Source of the DNA: Streptomyces sp. CoH27
GTDB taxonomy: Bacteria > Actinomycetota > Actinomycetes > Streptomycetales > Streptomycetaceae
Assembly (NCBI RefSeq): GCF_020181035.1
Contig: NZ_JAIQYY010000001.1
Coordinates: forward strand, 265,804-316,564
Reading direction: 5' to 3'
Length of the DNA: 50,761 bases
The position numbers and the translations under genes are program-made. The notes under the pieces were generated by a model that worked only from the letters and a program-made list of their open reading frames with translations, was not told the DNA's origin and did no database searches. Below, piece after piece: positions 1 through 7,788 of this stretch; position 1 is the stretch's first letter; every line of letters begins with the position of its first letter.

Positions 1-768
1 GCGCAGTTGGTGGCAGCAGCGGTTGATCAGCCGGGAGACGTGCATCTGCGAGATGCCGAGCTGCTCGGCGATGTGGCTCTGGGTCATGTCCTTGAAGAAC
101 CTCATGTACAGGATGGCGCGTTCACGCTCGGGCAGGGCCTCCAGACGGGGCTTGACGGCCTCGCGGTCCACGACGGTGTCGAGGGCCGGGTCACAGGCGC
201 CCAGTGCGTCGGCGAGCGAGTAGCCGTCGTCGCTGCCGGGGACCTCCGCGTCGAGGGACAGCGCGCTGAAGCTCTCCAGTGCCTCCAGCCCGACCTGGAC
301 GTCCTCCTCGCTCAGATCGGCCTCCTCGGCGATCTCGCGCACGCTGGGCAAGTGGTCCGAGGTGCTCCGGGACAGGTCCTGGCAGGCGGTGCGCACGCGG
401 TTGCGCAGGTCCTGGACCCGGCGCGGCACATGCACGGTCCACATGTGGTCGCGGAAGTGCCGCTTGATCTCTCCGGTCACCGTCGGAACGGCGTAACTCT
501 CGAAGGCGTGGCCGCGCCCGGGGTCGTAGCGGTCGACCGCCTTGACCAGTCCGAGGGCCGCGACCTGGCGCAAGTCCTCGAAGCTCTCGCCCCGGCTGCG
601 GAACCGCCCCGCGATCCGGTCGGCCATGGGCAGCCACGCCTCCACCAGCTCCTCACGGAGTACGTCGCGCTGGTGTCCCGGGGGCAGCGCGGCGAGCCGG
701 CGGAAGGCCTGCTCGGTATCGGGGGCGTCGTCATGCGGATGGTGCTGCGCGCTTGTACGGGTTCGCAT
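1..768 (-). CDS. SigB/SigF-family RNA polymerase sigma factor (3' end outside window)
   Basis: The gene runs off the left edge, so 256 codons are visible without a stop. It starts at ATG 768 after an AGAGAGGTG ribosome binding site. The protein shows sigma region 2 (FEDLRQVAALGLVKAVDRYD, then AFESYAVPTVTGEIKRHFRD), region 3 (PSVREIAEEADLSEEDV) and region 4 with a helix-turn-helix (QSHIAEQLGISQMHVSRLI). Lack of region 1.1 and the short length fit the group 3 SigB/SigF/SigG sigma factors that Streptomyces uses for stress response and sporulation. These are normally held by anti-sigma factors; none is visible here. Which paralogue it is cannot be decided from the sequence alone. The upstream gap carries a widely spaced perfect inverted repeat. 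Confidence 0.93.
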   Translation of the reverse strand, partial: MRTRTSAQHHPHDDAPDTEQAFRRLAALPPGHQRDVLREELVEAWLPMADRIAGRFRSRGESFEDLRQVAALGLVKAVDRYDPGRGHAFESYAVPTVTGEIKRHFRDHMWTVHVPRRVQDLRNRVRTACQDLSRSTSDHLPSVREIAEEADLSEEDVQVGLEALESFSALSLDAEVPGSDDGYSLADALGACDPALDTVVDREAVKPRLEALPERERAILYMRFFKDMTQSHIAEQLGISQMHVSRLINRCCHQLR

Positions 769-821
769 GGTGCGTCGCACCTCTCTTGCGAGGGATGAAC
801 GATCACCGTGGACTTGCGACC

Positions 822-890
822 GTGTTTCGGACGGCCGCATCCGGGCGACGACGTCGTCGCTCCCACGGATGTGCCTCCTGTCCGAAACAC
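822..890. promoter_or_regulatory. Widely spaced perfect inverted repeat upstream of the sigma factor gene
   Basis: GTGTTTCGGAC at 822-832 is matched exactly by GTCCGAAACAC at 880-890, 47 bases away. It lies 54-122 bases upstream of the sigma factor start, in the gap before the PAP2/kinase gene. Each arm contains GTTTC, reminiscent of the GTTT -35 element of SigB-type promoters, but no GGGTA-type -10 sits at the usual 14-16 base distance, so I do not call a promoter. It could be a two-site operator or an mRNA leader structure. Confidence 0.4.
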
Positions 891-1023
891 TCTGTTTGTC
901 CCCTGCCCCTGAGCCTGGGCCGTAAACCCCTCGCGCCGGGGCAACGTACAGGTGCCCGGCCGTGACCCATCGTGGCTTCTGCCCGCGCGCATGGCGCGGA
1001 GGCGGGCGGGCACTCGGTTCCGC

Positions 1024-2553
1024 ATGACAGGGGATGCCGGCCTCACTGCACCGCGTCCCGGCGGACGCGGGCCCGTCGCGCTGCTGCTCGCGCAGGACCG
1101 GCGGCTGTTCGACACGGCCGCGGCCCTGCACTGGCCCGCCGCCGAACGCGTTCTGCCCCGGCTCAGCCGCGCCGCCGACCATGGCGTTCTGTGGTTCGCC
1201 ACGGCCGCGGCCATCGCCGCGAGCGGCACTCCGCGTGCCCGGCCTGCCGCCGCGCGGGGCCTCGCCTCCCTGACGGTGGCCTCGCTGACCATCAACACGA
1301 TCGGCAAACGCTCGGTACGCCGCCCGCGCCCCGCGCTGGACGTCGTCCCGCTCGTCCGTCAGCTGAAGCGCCGGCCGATCACCACCTCCTTCCCCTCGGG
1401 CCACTCGGCGTCCGCCGCCGCCTTCGCGGCCGGGGTCGCGCTGGAGTCGCCCCGCTGGGGTGCCGCCGTCGCCCCGGTCGCCTTCTCCGTCGCCCTGTCC
1501 CGCGTCTACACCGGCGTCCACTTCCCCGGTGACGTCCTCGCGGGCGCAGTGCTGGGCGCGGGCGCCGCCCTCGCCGTACAGGCGGTCGTACCGGCGAGGG
1601 CCGCGGCCGGCCCGGCGGCCCGGAGCCGCGCCGAGGCGCCCGCGCTGCCCGACGGGGCGGGTCTGGTGGTCGTGGCCAACACCGCCGCCGGCCGTGCGGA
1701 GTCCGTCCGCGCTCTCCAGGCCGTCCTGCCGGAGGCGGAGGTCGTGCTCTGCGAACCGTCCCGGCTGCGGGCCGAGTTGGACAGGGCGGCGGCGCTCGCC
1801 CGGGTGCTCGGCGTATGCGGCGGCGACGGCACCGTGAACGCGGCGGCCGAGGTGGCCGTCCGCCGGGGCCTGCCGCTCGCCGTCCTGCCCGGGGGCACAC
1901 TCAACCACTTCGCCCGGGACCTGGGCGTGGAAGACGTACGAGATCTCGGCCGGGCTCTGGCGCGCGGCCACGCGGTGCGCGTGGACGTGGGACGGTTCAC
2001 CTCCGGCGGCACGCAGGGTCTCTTCCTCAACAACTGCAGCCTGGGCGTGTATCCGGAGCTGGTGCGCGAGCGCGACCGCTGGTCGCACCGGATCGGCGGC
2101 TGGCCGGCCGGGGTACTCGCGGCCCTGCACGTCCTGCGGGCCGGCCGGCACCCGCTGACGGCCGAACTCGACGGCTCTGTCCGCCCGTTGTGGCTGCTGT
2201 ACGCCGGGAACGGCATCTACCGCCGCAGGGGTCTGGACCCGGGCCACCGGGATGATCTGGCGGACGGACGGCTCGATGTACGGGTGGTGCACGGCGGACG
2301 GCACCCGGCGCTGCGGCTGCTCGCCGCCGCTGTCGCGGGCCCGCTCAGCCGCTCCCGGACCCACGCGGCGGTCCAGCGGGACCGGCTGACCGTGACGGGA
2401 CTGCCGCCGGGCACGCTCCTCGCCCACGACGGCGAAGTCACCGGTGTGGACGGCACGGTGACGCTGGAGAAACTGCCCGAGGCCCTGACGGTGTACCGGC
2501 CGCCGCGCGCTCGCCGCCGGTCACGGGTGAACCTCCGCCGTGATCATGCCTGA
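1024..2553 (+). CDS. Bifunctional PAP2-family phosphatase / diacylglycerol kinase-like protein
   Basis: This is a two-domain lipid enzyme of about 509 residues. The N-terminal half is a membrane PAP2 phosphatase with the three motifs KRSVRRPRP, FPSGHSAS and SRVYTGVHFPGD. The C-terminal half is a diacylglycerol kinase/YegS-like domain with VVANTAAGR, the nucleotide-binding CGGDGTVNAAAEVA and PGGTLNHFARDLGV. PAP2 enzymes dephosphorylate phosphatidate or isoprenoid pyrophosphates, and the kinase domain phosphorylates diacylglycerol-like lipids, so the fusion could interconvert a lipid phosphate and its alcohol. This architecture is known in Streptomyces. I chose ATG 1024; in-frame starts at 991 and 952 would add 11 or 24 arginine-rich residues, and none of the three has a strong ribosome binding site. 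Neighbours give no operon clue. Confidence 0.85.
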   Translation: MTGDAGLTAPRPGGRGPVALLLAQDRRLFDTAAALHWPAAERVLPRLSRAADHGVLWFATAAAIAASGTPRARPAAARGLASLTVASLTINTIGKRSVRRPRPALDVVPLVRQLKRRPITTSFPSGHSASAAAFAAGVALESPRWGAAVAPVAFSVALSRVYTGVHFPGDVLAGAVLGAGAALAVQAVVPARAAAGPAARSRAEAPALPDGAGLVVVANTAAGRAESVRALQAVLPEAEVVLCEPSRLRAELDRAAALARVLGVCGGDGTVNAAAEVAVRRGLPLAVLPGGTLNHFARDLGVEDVRDLGRALARGHAVRVDVGRFTSGGTQGLFLNNCSLGVYPELVRERDRWSHRIGGWPAGVLAALHVLRAGRHPLTAELDGSVRPLWLLYAGNGIYRRRGLDPGHRDDLADGRLDVRVVHGGRHPALRLLAAAVAGPLSRSRTHAAVQRDRLTVTGLPPGTLLAHDGEVTGVDGTVTLEKLPEALTVYRPPRARRRSRVNLRRDHA

Positions 2554-2592
2554 TCGTCGCATTCGGGGAAACCCGTCGCTCAGGAGGTTCAT

Positions 2593-2916
2593 GTGAGGGG
2601 GATGGTTCCCCTCATGTGGCTCCTGGGATTCCTGGTGCGGAGCATGTGTGCTCCGGGAAGGAAGTGCCCCCGGAGCGCGCTTTTGCTGTTTCCGCCCCCG
2701 CACGCCGGTTACCCGAAAGGGGACATGGCTTCGCTCTCGGTGGTGGAGGTGAGTGCGTATGCCGGAGTACGGATATTTCCTCCCGTGCGAGGAATTCAGT
2801 CCGGACGACCTGATCGAGCAGGCCGGAGCCGCCTCCCTGCGGATCCGTCCCTCGGTGGTGGCCGCAGCGACCTGCGCGATGACGGGCCCCTTCCGGCTGG
2901 GTGTCGGCTCGGGTGA
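2593..2916 (+). pseudogene. Possible relic of a small hydrophobic membrane peptide gene
   Basis: An excellent AGGAGG (2582-2587) precedes GTG 2593, and the first residues read MRGMVPLMWLLGFLVRS. Streptomyces genomes carry ~50-residue 'hydrophobic proteins' beginning MVPLLL and ending near WLLGFLxR. Here those two ends appear joined with the middle missing, after which the frame runs on, out of phase, into the next gene to 2916. This is inference from memory of that family. The alternative is that the ribosome binding site serves the ATG-TGA minimal pair at 2591, or nothing at all. Confidence 0.25.
2594..2675 (+). promoter_or_regulatory. Cluster of hairpins, two of them mutually exclusive
   Basis: Three stems are visible. 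Hairpin 1 pairs TGAGGGG (2594-2600) with CCCCTCA (2608-2614). Hairpin 2 pairs CGGAGCA (2638-2644) with TGCTCCG (2649-2655) around a TGTG loop. Hairpin 3 pairs CTCCGGG (2651-2657) with CCCGGAG (2669-2675) and is followed by CGCGCTTTT. Hairpins 2 and 3 share CTCCG, so they cannot form together. They may terminate the PAP2/kinase transcript or act as an attenuator before the oxidoreductase relic. Confidence 0.4.
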
Positions 2917-3559
2917 GGCGCTCAACGAGCATGTTCTCGGCGGGCCGTGGCCGCCCGCGCGTGTGCGGCTGGAGATGCTGGAGGAGGCGATCCAGGTGAT
3001 GCGCCGGCTGTTCTCCGGCGAGGAGGTCAGCCACGACAGCCCCCGCTCCACGGTGGAGAACGCCCGCCTCTGCACGGTCCCCGACGAACCGGTGCCCGTC
3101 GACGTCTCCGGCTTCGGCCCCCAGTGGACCCGGCTCGCCGCACGCGTCGGCGACGGCTCCATCACGACGATGCCCGACGAGGCGCTGGTGTCCCCGTTCC
3201 TGAAGGTCGGTGGCGCCGGCAAGATGATCAGCGGCGGCACCAAGGTCTGTTACGGCCCTGACCGGGACGAAGCGGTGCGCACGGCTCGCCGGCTGTGGTT
3301 CGACGAGGTGCTGCCCGGCGAGATGAGCCGGATACTGCCCTCGCCTCGCCACTTCGAACAGCTGGAGCCGCTCGTCACGGAGAGGATGGTCCGCGAGAAC
3401 GTGGTGTGCGGGGACGACGTCGACGCCCGTCCAGCCGCACTGAACGCCTTCGCGGAGGCCGGATTCGACCGGGTCCACGTCACTCGGATCGGCCCCGGCC
3501 AACGTGGATTCTTCGACTTCTACCGCACAAAGGTGCTGCCGCAGCTCGCTCGCGACTGA
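2759..3559 (+). pseudogene. F420-dependent LLM-class oxidoreductase with internal deletion of the active-site region
   Basis: The protein belongs to the F420-dependent glucose-6-phosphate dehydrogenase-like group of luciferase-like oxidoreductases (MPEYGYFLPCEEFSPDDLIEQA, FRLGVGSGEALNEH, VRLEMLEEAIQVMR, GFGPQWTRLAARVGDG, MISGGTKVCYG). Full-length relatives have ~320 residues; this has 266. About 50 residues are missing right after LIEQA, where the family carries the SDHFHPW segment with the catalytic histidine and F420-contacting residues. The frame is kept, so a protein could be made, but it should lack activity. ATG 2759 is chosen because GGAGGTGA lies ~9 bases upstream; GTG 2753 would be too close. 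It is followed after 23 bases by an enolase-superfamily gene in the same direction. Confidence 0.8.
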
Positions 3560-3582
3560 CGTCAGTTCCGGTCAGGTACGCG

Positions 3583-4674
3583 ATGAAACTCCGCCGACCC
3601 GCCGTGTCCGTGTACACGGTGCCGACCGACGCCCCCGAGGCGGACGGCACGCTGTCGTGGGACTCGACGACCATGGTGATCGCCGAGGTCACGGCCGGCG
3701 ACGCCACCGGCACGGGCTGGACGTACGGCCCGGCCGCCGTCGGACTCATGCTCGGCGAGCACCTCGCTCCCCTGGTCGAGGGCCATGACGCGCTGGACAT
3801 CCCGGCGCTGCACGACGCGATGTGCAGGTCGGTGCGGAACGCGGGCCGCCCCGGGATCACCGCGTGCGCGATCTCGGCGCTGGACATCGCCCTGTGGGAC
3901 CTCAAGGCGCGCCTCCTGGGCCTGCCCCTCGTCAGCCTCCTGGGCGCGGCCCGCACACGGGTCGCGGTGTACGGCAGCGGCGGGTTCACGACCTATCACG
4001 ACCGGCGGCTCGCCGAGCAGGTCGACGACTGGGTGCACCGCCAGCACATTCCCCGCGTCAAGATCAAGATCGGCGGAGGCTGGGGCCACGAGACCCAGTG
4101 GGACCTCTCCCGGGTACGTACCGCCCGCCGGGCCATCGGTCCCGAGGCCGAGCTGTACGTCGACGCCAACGGCGCCTACTCCCGCAAACAGGCGCTGCGG
4201 ATCGGGGACGGGCTCGCCGAGTACGACGTCCGCTGGTTCGAGGAGCCCGTCTCCTCGGACGACCTGGCCGGTCTGCGGCTGCTCCGCGACACCCTGCCGT
4301 GCGACGTGACCGCCGGTGAATACGGTTACGACCTGCCCTACTTCGCGCGCATGATCGCGGCACATGCCGTGGACTGTCTCCAGATCGACGCGACGCGCTG
4401 CGGCGGCATCACCGAGTTCCTGCGGGCCGCCGCCCTGGCCCAGGCCCACGGGCTGGAGGTCTCCGCCCACTGCGCGCCGCACGCCCATGCCGCCGTGTCG
4501 GCCTCGATTCCCAACCTCCGGCACATCGAGTGGTTCCACGACCATGTGCGGATCGAGTCGATGTTCTTCGACGGTGCGCTGGACCCGACAGGAGGGACGG
4601 TCCAGCCGGAGCAGGGCCCCGGACACGGGCTGACCCTGCGGACGGGCGAGGCGGAGAAGTTCCGGGTCGCCTGA
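3583..4674 (+). CDS. Enolase-superfamily (mandelate racemase/muconate lactonizing type) enzyme
   Basis: A 363-residue protein with the layout of the mandelate racemase/muconate-lactonizing subgroup: an N-terminal capping domain, then a TIM barrel. Visible catalytic elements are the KIKIG lysine pair, the metal ligands in YVDANGAYSRKQAL, FEEPVSSDD and TAGEYG, then DATRCGG and a late histidine in HCAPHAHA. Such enzymes abstract a proton alpha to a carboxylate, as in sugar-acid dehydratases, racemases and cycloisomerases; the substrate cannot be read from the sequence. ATG 3583 is the start that gives the usual N-terminal length. Together with the damaged upstream oxidoreductase it may once have formed a small sugar-acid pathway (inference). 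Confidence 0.85.
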   Translation: MKLRRPAVSVYTVPTDAPEADGTLSWDSTTMVIAEVTAGDATGTGWTYGPAAVGLMLGEHLAPLVEGHDALDIPALHDAMCRSVRNAGRPGITACAISALDIALWDLKARLLGLPLVSLLGAARTRVAVYGSGGFTTYHDRRLAEQVDDWVHRQHIPRVKIKIGGGWGHETQWDLSRVRTARRAIGPEAELYVDANGAYSRKQALRIGDGLAEYDVRWFEEPVSSDDLAGLRLLRDTLPCDVTAGEYGYDLPYFARMIAAHAVDCLQIDATRCGGITEFLRAAALAQAHGLEVSAHCAPHAHAAVSASIPNLRHIEWFHDHVRIESMFFDGALDPTGGTVQPEQGPGHGLTLRTGEAEKFRVA

Positions 4675-4744
4675 CAGCGGCAGGTATCAGGTACCCGGTA
4701 GCCGGTACTCGTCGGAAAGAGAACTTCTTGAGGAGATGAATCGG

Positions 4745-5023
4745 ATGCTGTTCCTCGGACTGCTCCTCATCGCCGGGACGGCCGCCTTCACGGCCCTGGC
4801 GATCAGCGACAACCTGTCGGGCGGCGCGGGCCAGACCGTGTCGGTGCTCGGCCACGACATCGCCACCCTCGGCCCGCTCGCCCTCTTCTGCTCGGGCCTC
4901 GCGCTGGCGCTCATCTTCTGTCTCGGCATGGCCATGACGGCCGGCGGAGTGGCACACCACCGTCGTCCGCACCGGAAGCACCGCAGGACCGCCGCCGGGC
5001 CGACCGTCGGAACCCGGGCCTGA
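4745..5023 (+). CDS. Small two-helix membrane protein, function unknown
   Basis: A 92-residue protein with two predicted transmembrane segments (MLFLGLLLIAGTAAFTALAI and LGPLALFCSGLALALIFCLG) and a basic, histidine-rich tail (HHRRPHRKHRR). GAGGAG at 4731-4735 is about 9 bases from ATG 4745, whereas ATG 4736 abuts it, so 4745 is preferred. I do not recognise a named family; similar short membrane proteins are common in Streptomyces. The tail should face the cytoplasm by the positive-inside rule. It sits between the enolase-like gene and the molybdoenzyme gene, with no overlap to either. Confidence 0.65.
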   Translation: MLFLGLLLIAGTAAFTALAISDNLSGGAGQTVSVLGHDIATLGPLALFCSGLALALIFCLGMAMTAGGVAHHRRPHRKHRRTAAGPTVGTRA

Positions 5024-5098
5024 TGCCCCTGGCCGGCCGGTCCTCGGCTCCAGTGGCCCACGCGGGCGGACGTGGCAGCATGGGCGGCGGAGGCAGCC

Positions 5099-7384
5099 AT
5101 GGCTGAGCAACCGACCGAGCCGAGCGGCACACGCGCCTCGGGCCCCCGGAGGTCCAGCGTCGGCGTGCACGGCATCGCCGAATCCGCGCGCTACTCCCTC
5201 GCGGAGATGGGGCCGAGACGGAGTCTGCTGACGCTGCTGTCGGTGAACCACGTCGACGGATTCGACTGCCCGAGCTGCGCGTGGGGCGAGCCCGATCCGG
5301 AGCATCGCAAGGCCGCGGAGTTCTGCGAGAACGGCGCGAAGGCCATCGCCTGGGAGGCCACCCGCAAACGGGTCGACGCAACCTTCTTCGCCGAGCACTC
5401 CGTGGCCGAGCTGCGGGAACGGGACGGGCACTGGCTGGAGTCCCAGGGCCGGCTCGCCCAGCCGATGCACCTCGCCCCCGGTGCCGCCCACTACACGCCC
5501 ATCACCTGGGACGACGCGCTCGAACTCACCGCCGCCCGACTGCGTGACCTGAACGATCCGAATCGCGCCGTCTTCTACACCAGCGGCCGCACCAGCAATG
5601 AGGCGGCCTTCCTCTACCAGCTGCTCGCACGCCGCTTCGGCACCAACAACCTGCCGGACTGCTCGAACATGTGCCACGAGTCGAGCGGCGCGGCCCTGAC
5701 CGAGACTCTCGGCGCCGGAAAGGGCCTGATCTCGTACGACGACATCACCGAGCACGCCGACCTGATCATCATCGTGGGTCAGAACCCCGGCACCAGCCAC
5801 CCCCGTATGCTCACGGCGCTGGAACAGGCGAAGCGGCGCGGCGCCCGGATCATCGCCGCCAACCCGCTCCCCGAAGCCGGTTTCGGCCGCTTCCACAACC
5901 CACAGACCGCACGCGGACTGATCGGCCCGGGCACGCGGCTCGCGGACCGCCACCTCCCGGTGCGTGTCAACGGCGACCTGGCCCTGTTCGCGGGCCTGAA
6001 CCGGGCCCTGATCGACCGGGAGGACGCCCGGCCGGGCTCCGTCCTCGACCACGACTTCATCGACCGGTACTGCGACGGCTTCGAGGCCGCCGTGGCCGCC
6101 TGGCGCGCCCTGGCCTGGTCGCGGATCGAGAAGCTGAGCGGTGTGTCCCGGCACCGTATCGAGGCGGTCGCCGACGAGGTGATCGCCGCCGACCGGGTGG
6201 TCGTCTGCTGGGCGATGGGCCTCACCCAGCACCGCAACGCGGTCGCCACCCTCCGCGAGATCGTCGACTTCCTGCTGCTGCGCGGAAACATCGGACGCCC
6301 CGGCACCGGGCCCGCCCCGATCCGCGGACACAGCAACGTCCAGGGCGACCGCACCATGGGCATCTGGGAGCGGATGCCGGACGCGTTCCTCGACAGGCTC
6401 CGCGACGAGTTCGGCTTCGACCCGCCCCGCGCCCACGGCCTGGACACCGTCGACTCGATCCGGGCCATGCGTGACGGCGAGGTCGACGTCTTCATCGGCC
6501 TCGGCGGCAACTTCGCCTCGGCCACCCCCGACACACAGGTCACCGAGGCCGCACTGGCCAACTGTGCCCTCACCGTCCACATCGCGACCAAACTGAACCG
6601 GTCCCATCTCTGCCACGGCACCGAGGCCCTGCTGCTGCCCTGCCTCGGCCGCACGGAGCGCGACCGGCAGGCCTCGGGCGAGCAGTTCGTCACCGTCGAG
6701 GACACCATGGCGATGGTGCACGCCTCGCACGGTCGGCTCCCTCCCGGGTCACCGCACCTGCGCAGCGAGGTCGCGATCGTCGCCGGCCTCGGCCGCGCGC
6801 TCTTCGGCGACGGCCTCGGCTGGCGCGCCATGCGCGACGACTACGCCGTGATCCGCCGCCACATCGAGCACATCGTCCCCGGATTCCACGCCTTCGAGGA
6901 GCGCGTCCGGCAGCCCGGCGGCTTCATGCTCCCCCGCGCCCCACGCGACTCCCGCACCTTCCCCACGGACAGCGGCAAGGCGCACTTCACGGTCAACCCG
7001 CCGACCGCGGCCGAGGTACCCGAGGGACACCTGCTGCTGACGACGGTGCGCTCGCACGACCAGTTCAACACCACCGTCTACGGCTTCGACGACCGTTACC
7101 GTGGCATCAGCGGAGGGCGGCGGGTCGTCTTCCTCAACCAGGAAGACCTGCGCGAACTCCACCTCCACGACGGCGATCTGGTCGACCTCGTCAGCGTCAA
7201 CCCCGACGGCGAACGCCGGGCGCCCGGCTTCCGCGCCGTCCGCTATCCCACGCCCCGCGGATGCGCCGCCGCCTACTACCCGGAGGCGAACACGCTGGTC
7301 GCGCTGGACGCGACGGCCGAGATCAGCAACACCCCCGCCACGAAGTCCATCGTCATCCGCGTCGAGCCCGCAGGCAGAAGCTGA
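5099..7384 (+). CDS. FdhF/YdeP-family molybdopterin oxidoreductase
   Basis: A 761-residue molybdopterin oxidoreductase of the formate dehydrogenase alpha/YdeP group. Near the N-terminus it has CPSCAWGEPD and AEFCENGAKA, cysteine motifs typical of this family, then TSGRTSNEAAFLYQLLARRF, SNMCHESSG, IIIVGQNPGTSHPRM, RGNIGRPGTGPAPIRGHSNV and a C-terminal molybdopterin-guanine-dinucleotide-binding part (QFNTTVYGFDDRYRG, HDGDLVDLVS). YdeP in E. coli is linked to acid resistance, but its substrate is unknown, so I do not call this a formate dehydrogenase. No electron-transfer partner or FdhD is nearby. Start ATG 5099 follows GGCGGAGGC; GTG 5072 is an alternative that would add nine residues. Confidence 0.88.
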   Translation: MAEQPTEPSGTRASGPRRSSVGVHGIAESARYSLAEMGPRRSLLTLLSVNHVDGFDCPSCAWGEPDPEHRKAAEFCENGAKAIAWEATRKRVDATFFAEHSVAELRERDGHWLESQGRLAQPMHLAPGAAHYTPITWDDALELTAARLRDLNDPNRAVFYTSGRTSNEAAFLYQLLARRFGTNNLPDCSNMCHESSGAALTETLGAGKGLISYDDITEHADLIIIVGQNPGTSHPRMLTALEQAKRRGARIIAANPLPEAGFGRFHNPQTARGLIGPGTRLADRHLPVRVNGDLALFAGLNRALIDREDARPGSVLDHDFIDRYCDGFEAAVAAWRALAWSRIEKLSGVSRHRIEAVADEVIAADRVVVCWAMGLTQHRNAVATLREIVDFLLLRGNIGRPGTGPAPIRGHSNVQGDRTMGIWERMPDAFLDRLRDEFGFDPPRAHGLDTVDSIRAMRDGEVDVFIGLGGNFASATPDTQVTEAALANCALTVHIATKLNRSHLCHGTEALLLPCLGRTERDRQASGEQFVTVEDTMAMVHASHGRLPPGSPHLRSEVAIVAGLGRALFGDGLGWRAMRDDYAVIRRHIEHIVPGFHAFEERVRQPGGFMLPRAPRDSRTFPTDSGKAHFTVNPPTAAEVPEGHLLLTTVRSHDQFNTTVYGFDDRYRGISGGRRVVFLNQEDLRELHLHDGDLVDLVSVNPDGERRAPGFRAVRYPTPRGCAAAYYPEANTLVALDATAEISNTPATKSIVIRVEPAGRS

Positions 7385-7443
7385 TGCCGGCGTGACGGGA
7401 CCGCTGCCAGGGGTACCCGTGCATCCGGCAGAAAGGAGCTGTC

Positions 7444-7770
7444 ATGCCTGCCGGATCGAGCGCGAAGCGTGAGCGTCAGTACGAGCACATCAAGAAGAGC
7501 GCGCAGGAGCGCGGTGAGTCCACGAAGCGGGCCAAGGAGATCGCGTCGCGGACCGTGAACAAGCAACGGGCCAGGTCGGGCGAGAGCGAGAGCGCCGGCA
7601 AGACCTCCATCCGCGACCCGAAGTCGGCGTACCAGCGCGGTGGCCAGCGCTCGCACAGCGGCGCGGAGGGCCCTACGAAGGACCAGTTGTACGAGGAGGC
7701 CAGGAAGCGTGACATCCACGGGCGCTCCTCGATGACCAAGCAGGAGCTGAAGAACGCGCTCGGCCGCTGA
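7444..7770 (+). CDS. Small basic protein with a C-terminal Rho_N-like (SAP-like) motif
   Basis: A 108-residue, highly charged protein. It begins with a lysine/arginine-rich helical stretch (KRERQYEHIKKSAQERGES, AKEIASRTVNKQRARSGES), and the last ~35 residues (GPTKDQLYEEARKRDIHGRS, TKQELKNALGR) match the helix-extended-helix of Rho termination factor N-terminal domains, which often bind nucleic acid. Close relatives in Streptomyces are annotated as plasmid stabilisation or Rho_N-domain proteins. A good GAAAGGAG site lies before ATG 7444. The stop is only 18 bases from the convergent saccharopine-dehydrogenase-like gene. Its true role is unknown; association with DNA or RNA is inference. Confidence 0.8.
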   Translation: MPAGSSAKRERQYEHIKKSAQERGESTKRAKEIASRTVNKQRARSGESESAGKTSIRDPKSAYQRGGQRSHSGAEGPTKDQLYEEARKRDIHGRSSMTKQELKNALGR

Positions 7771-7788
7771 ACCGGACCCCGTGAGCGG

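Noticed and set aside
4409..6730. 773-codon open frame on the minus strand
   Set aside because: It lies antisense to the enolase-like and molybdoenzyme genes, which have clear motifs; it is a GC-bias shadow.
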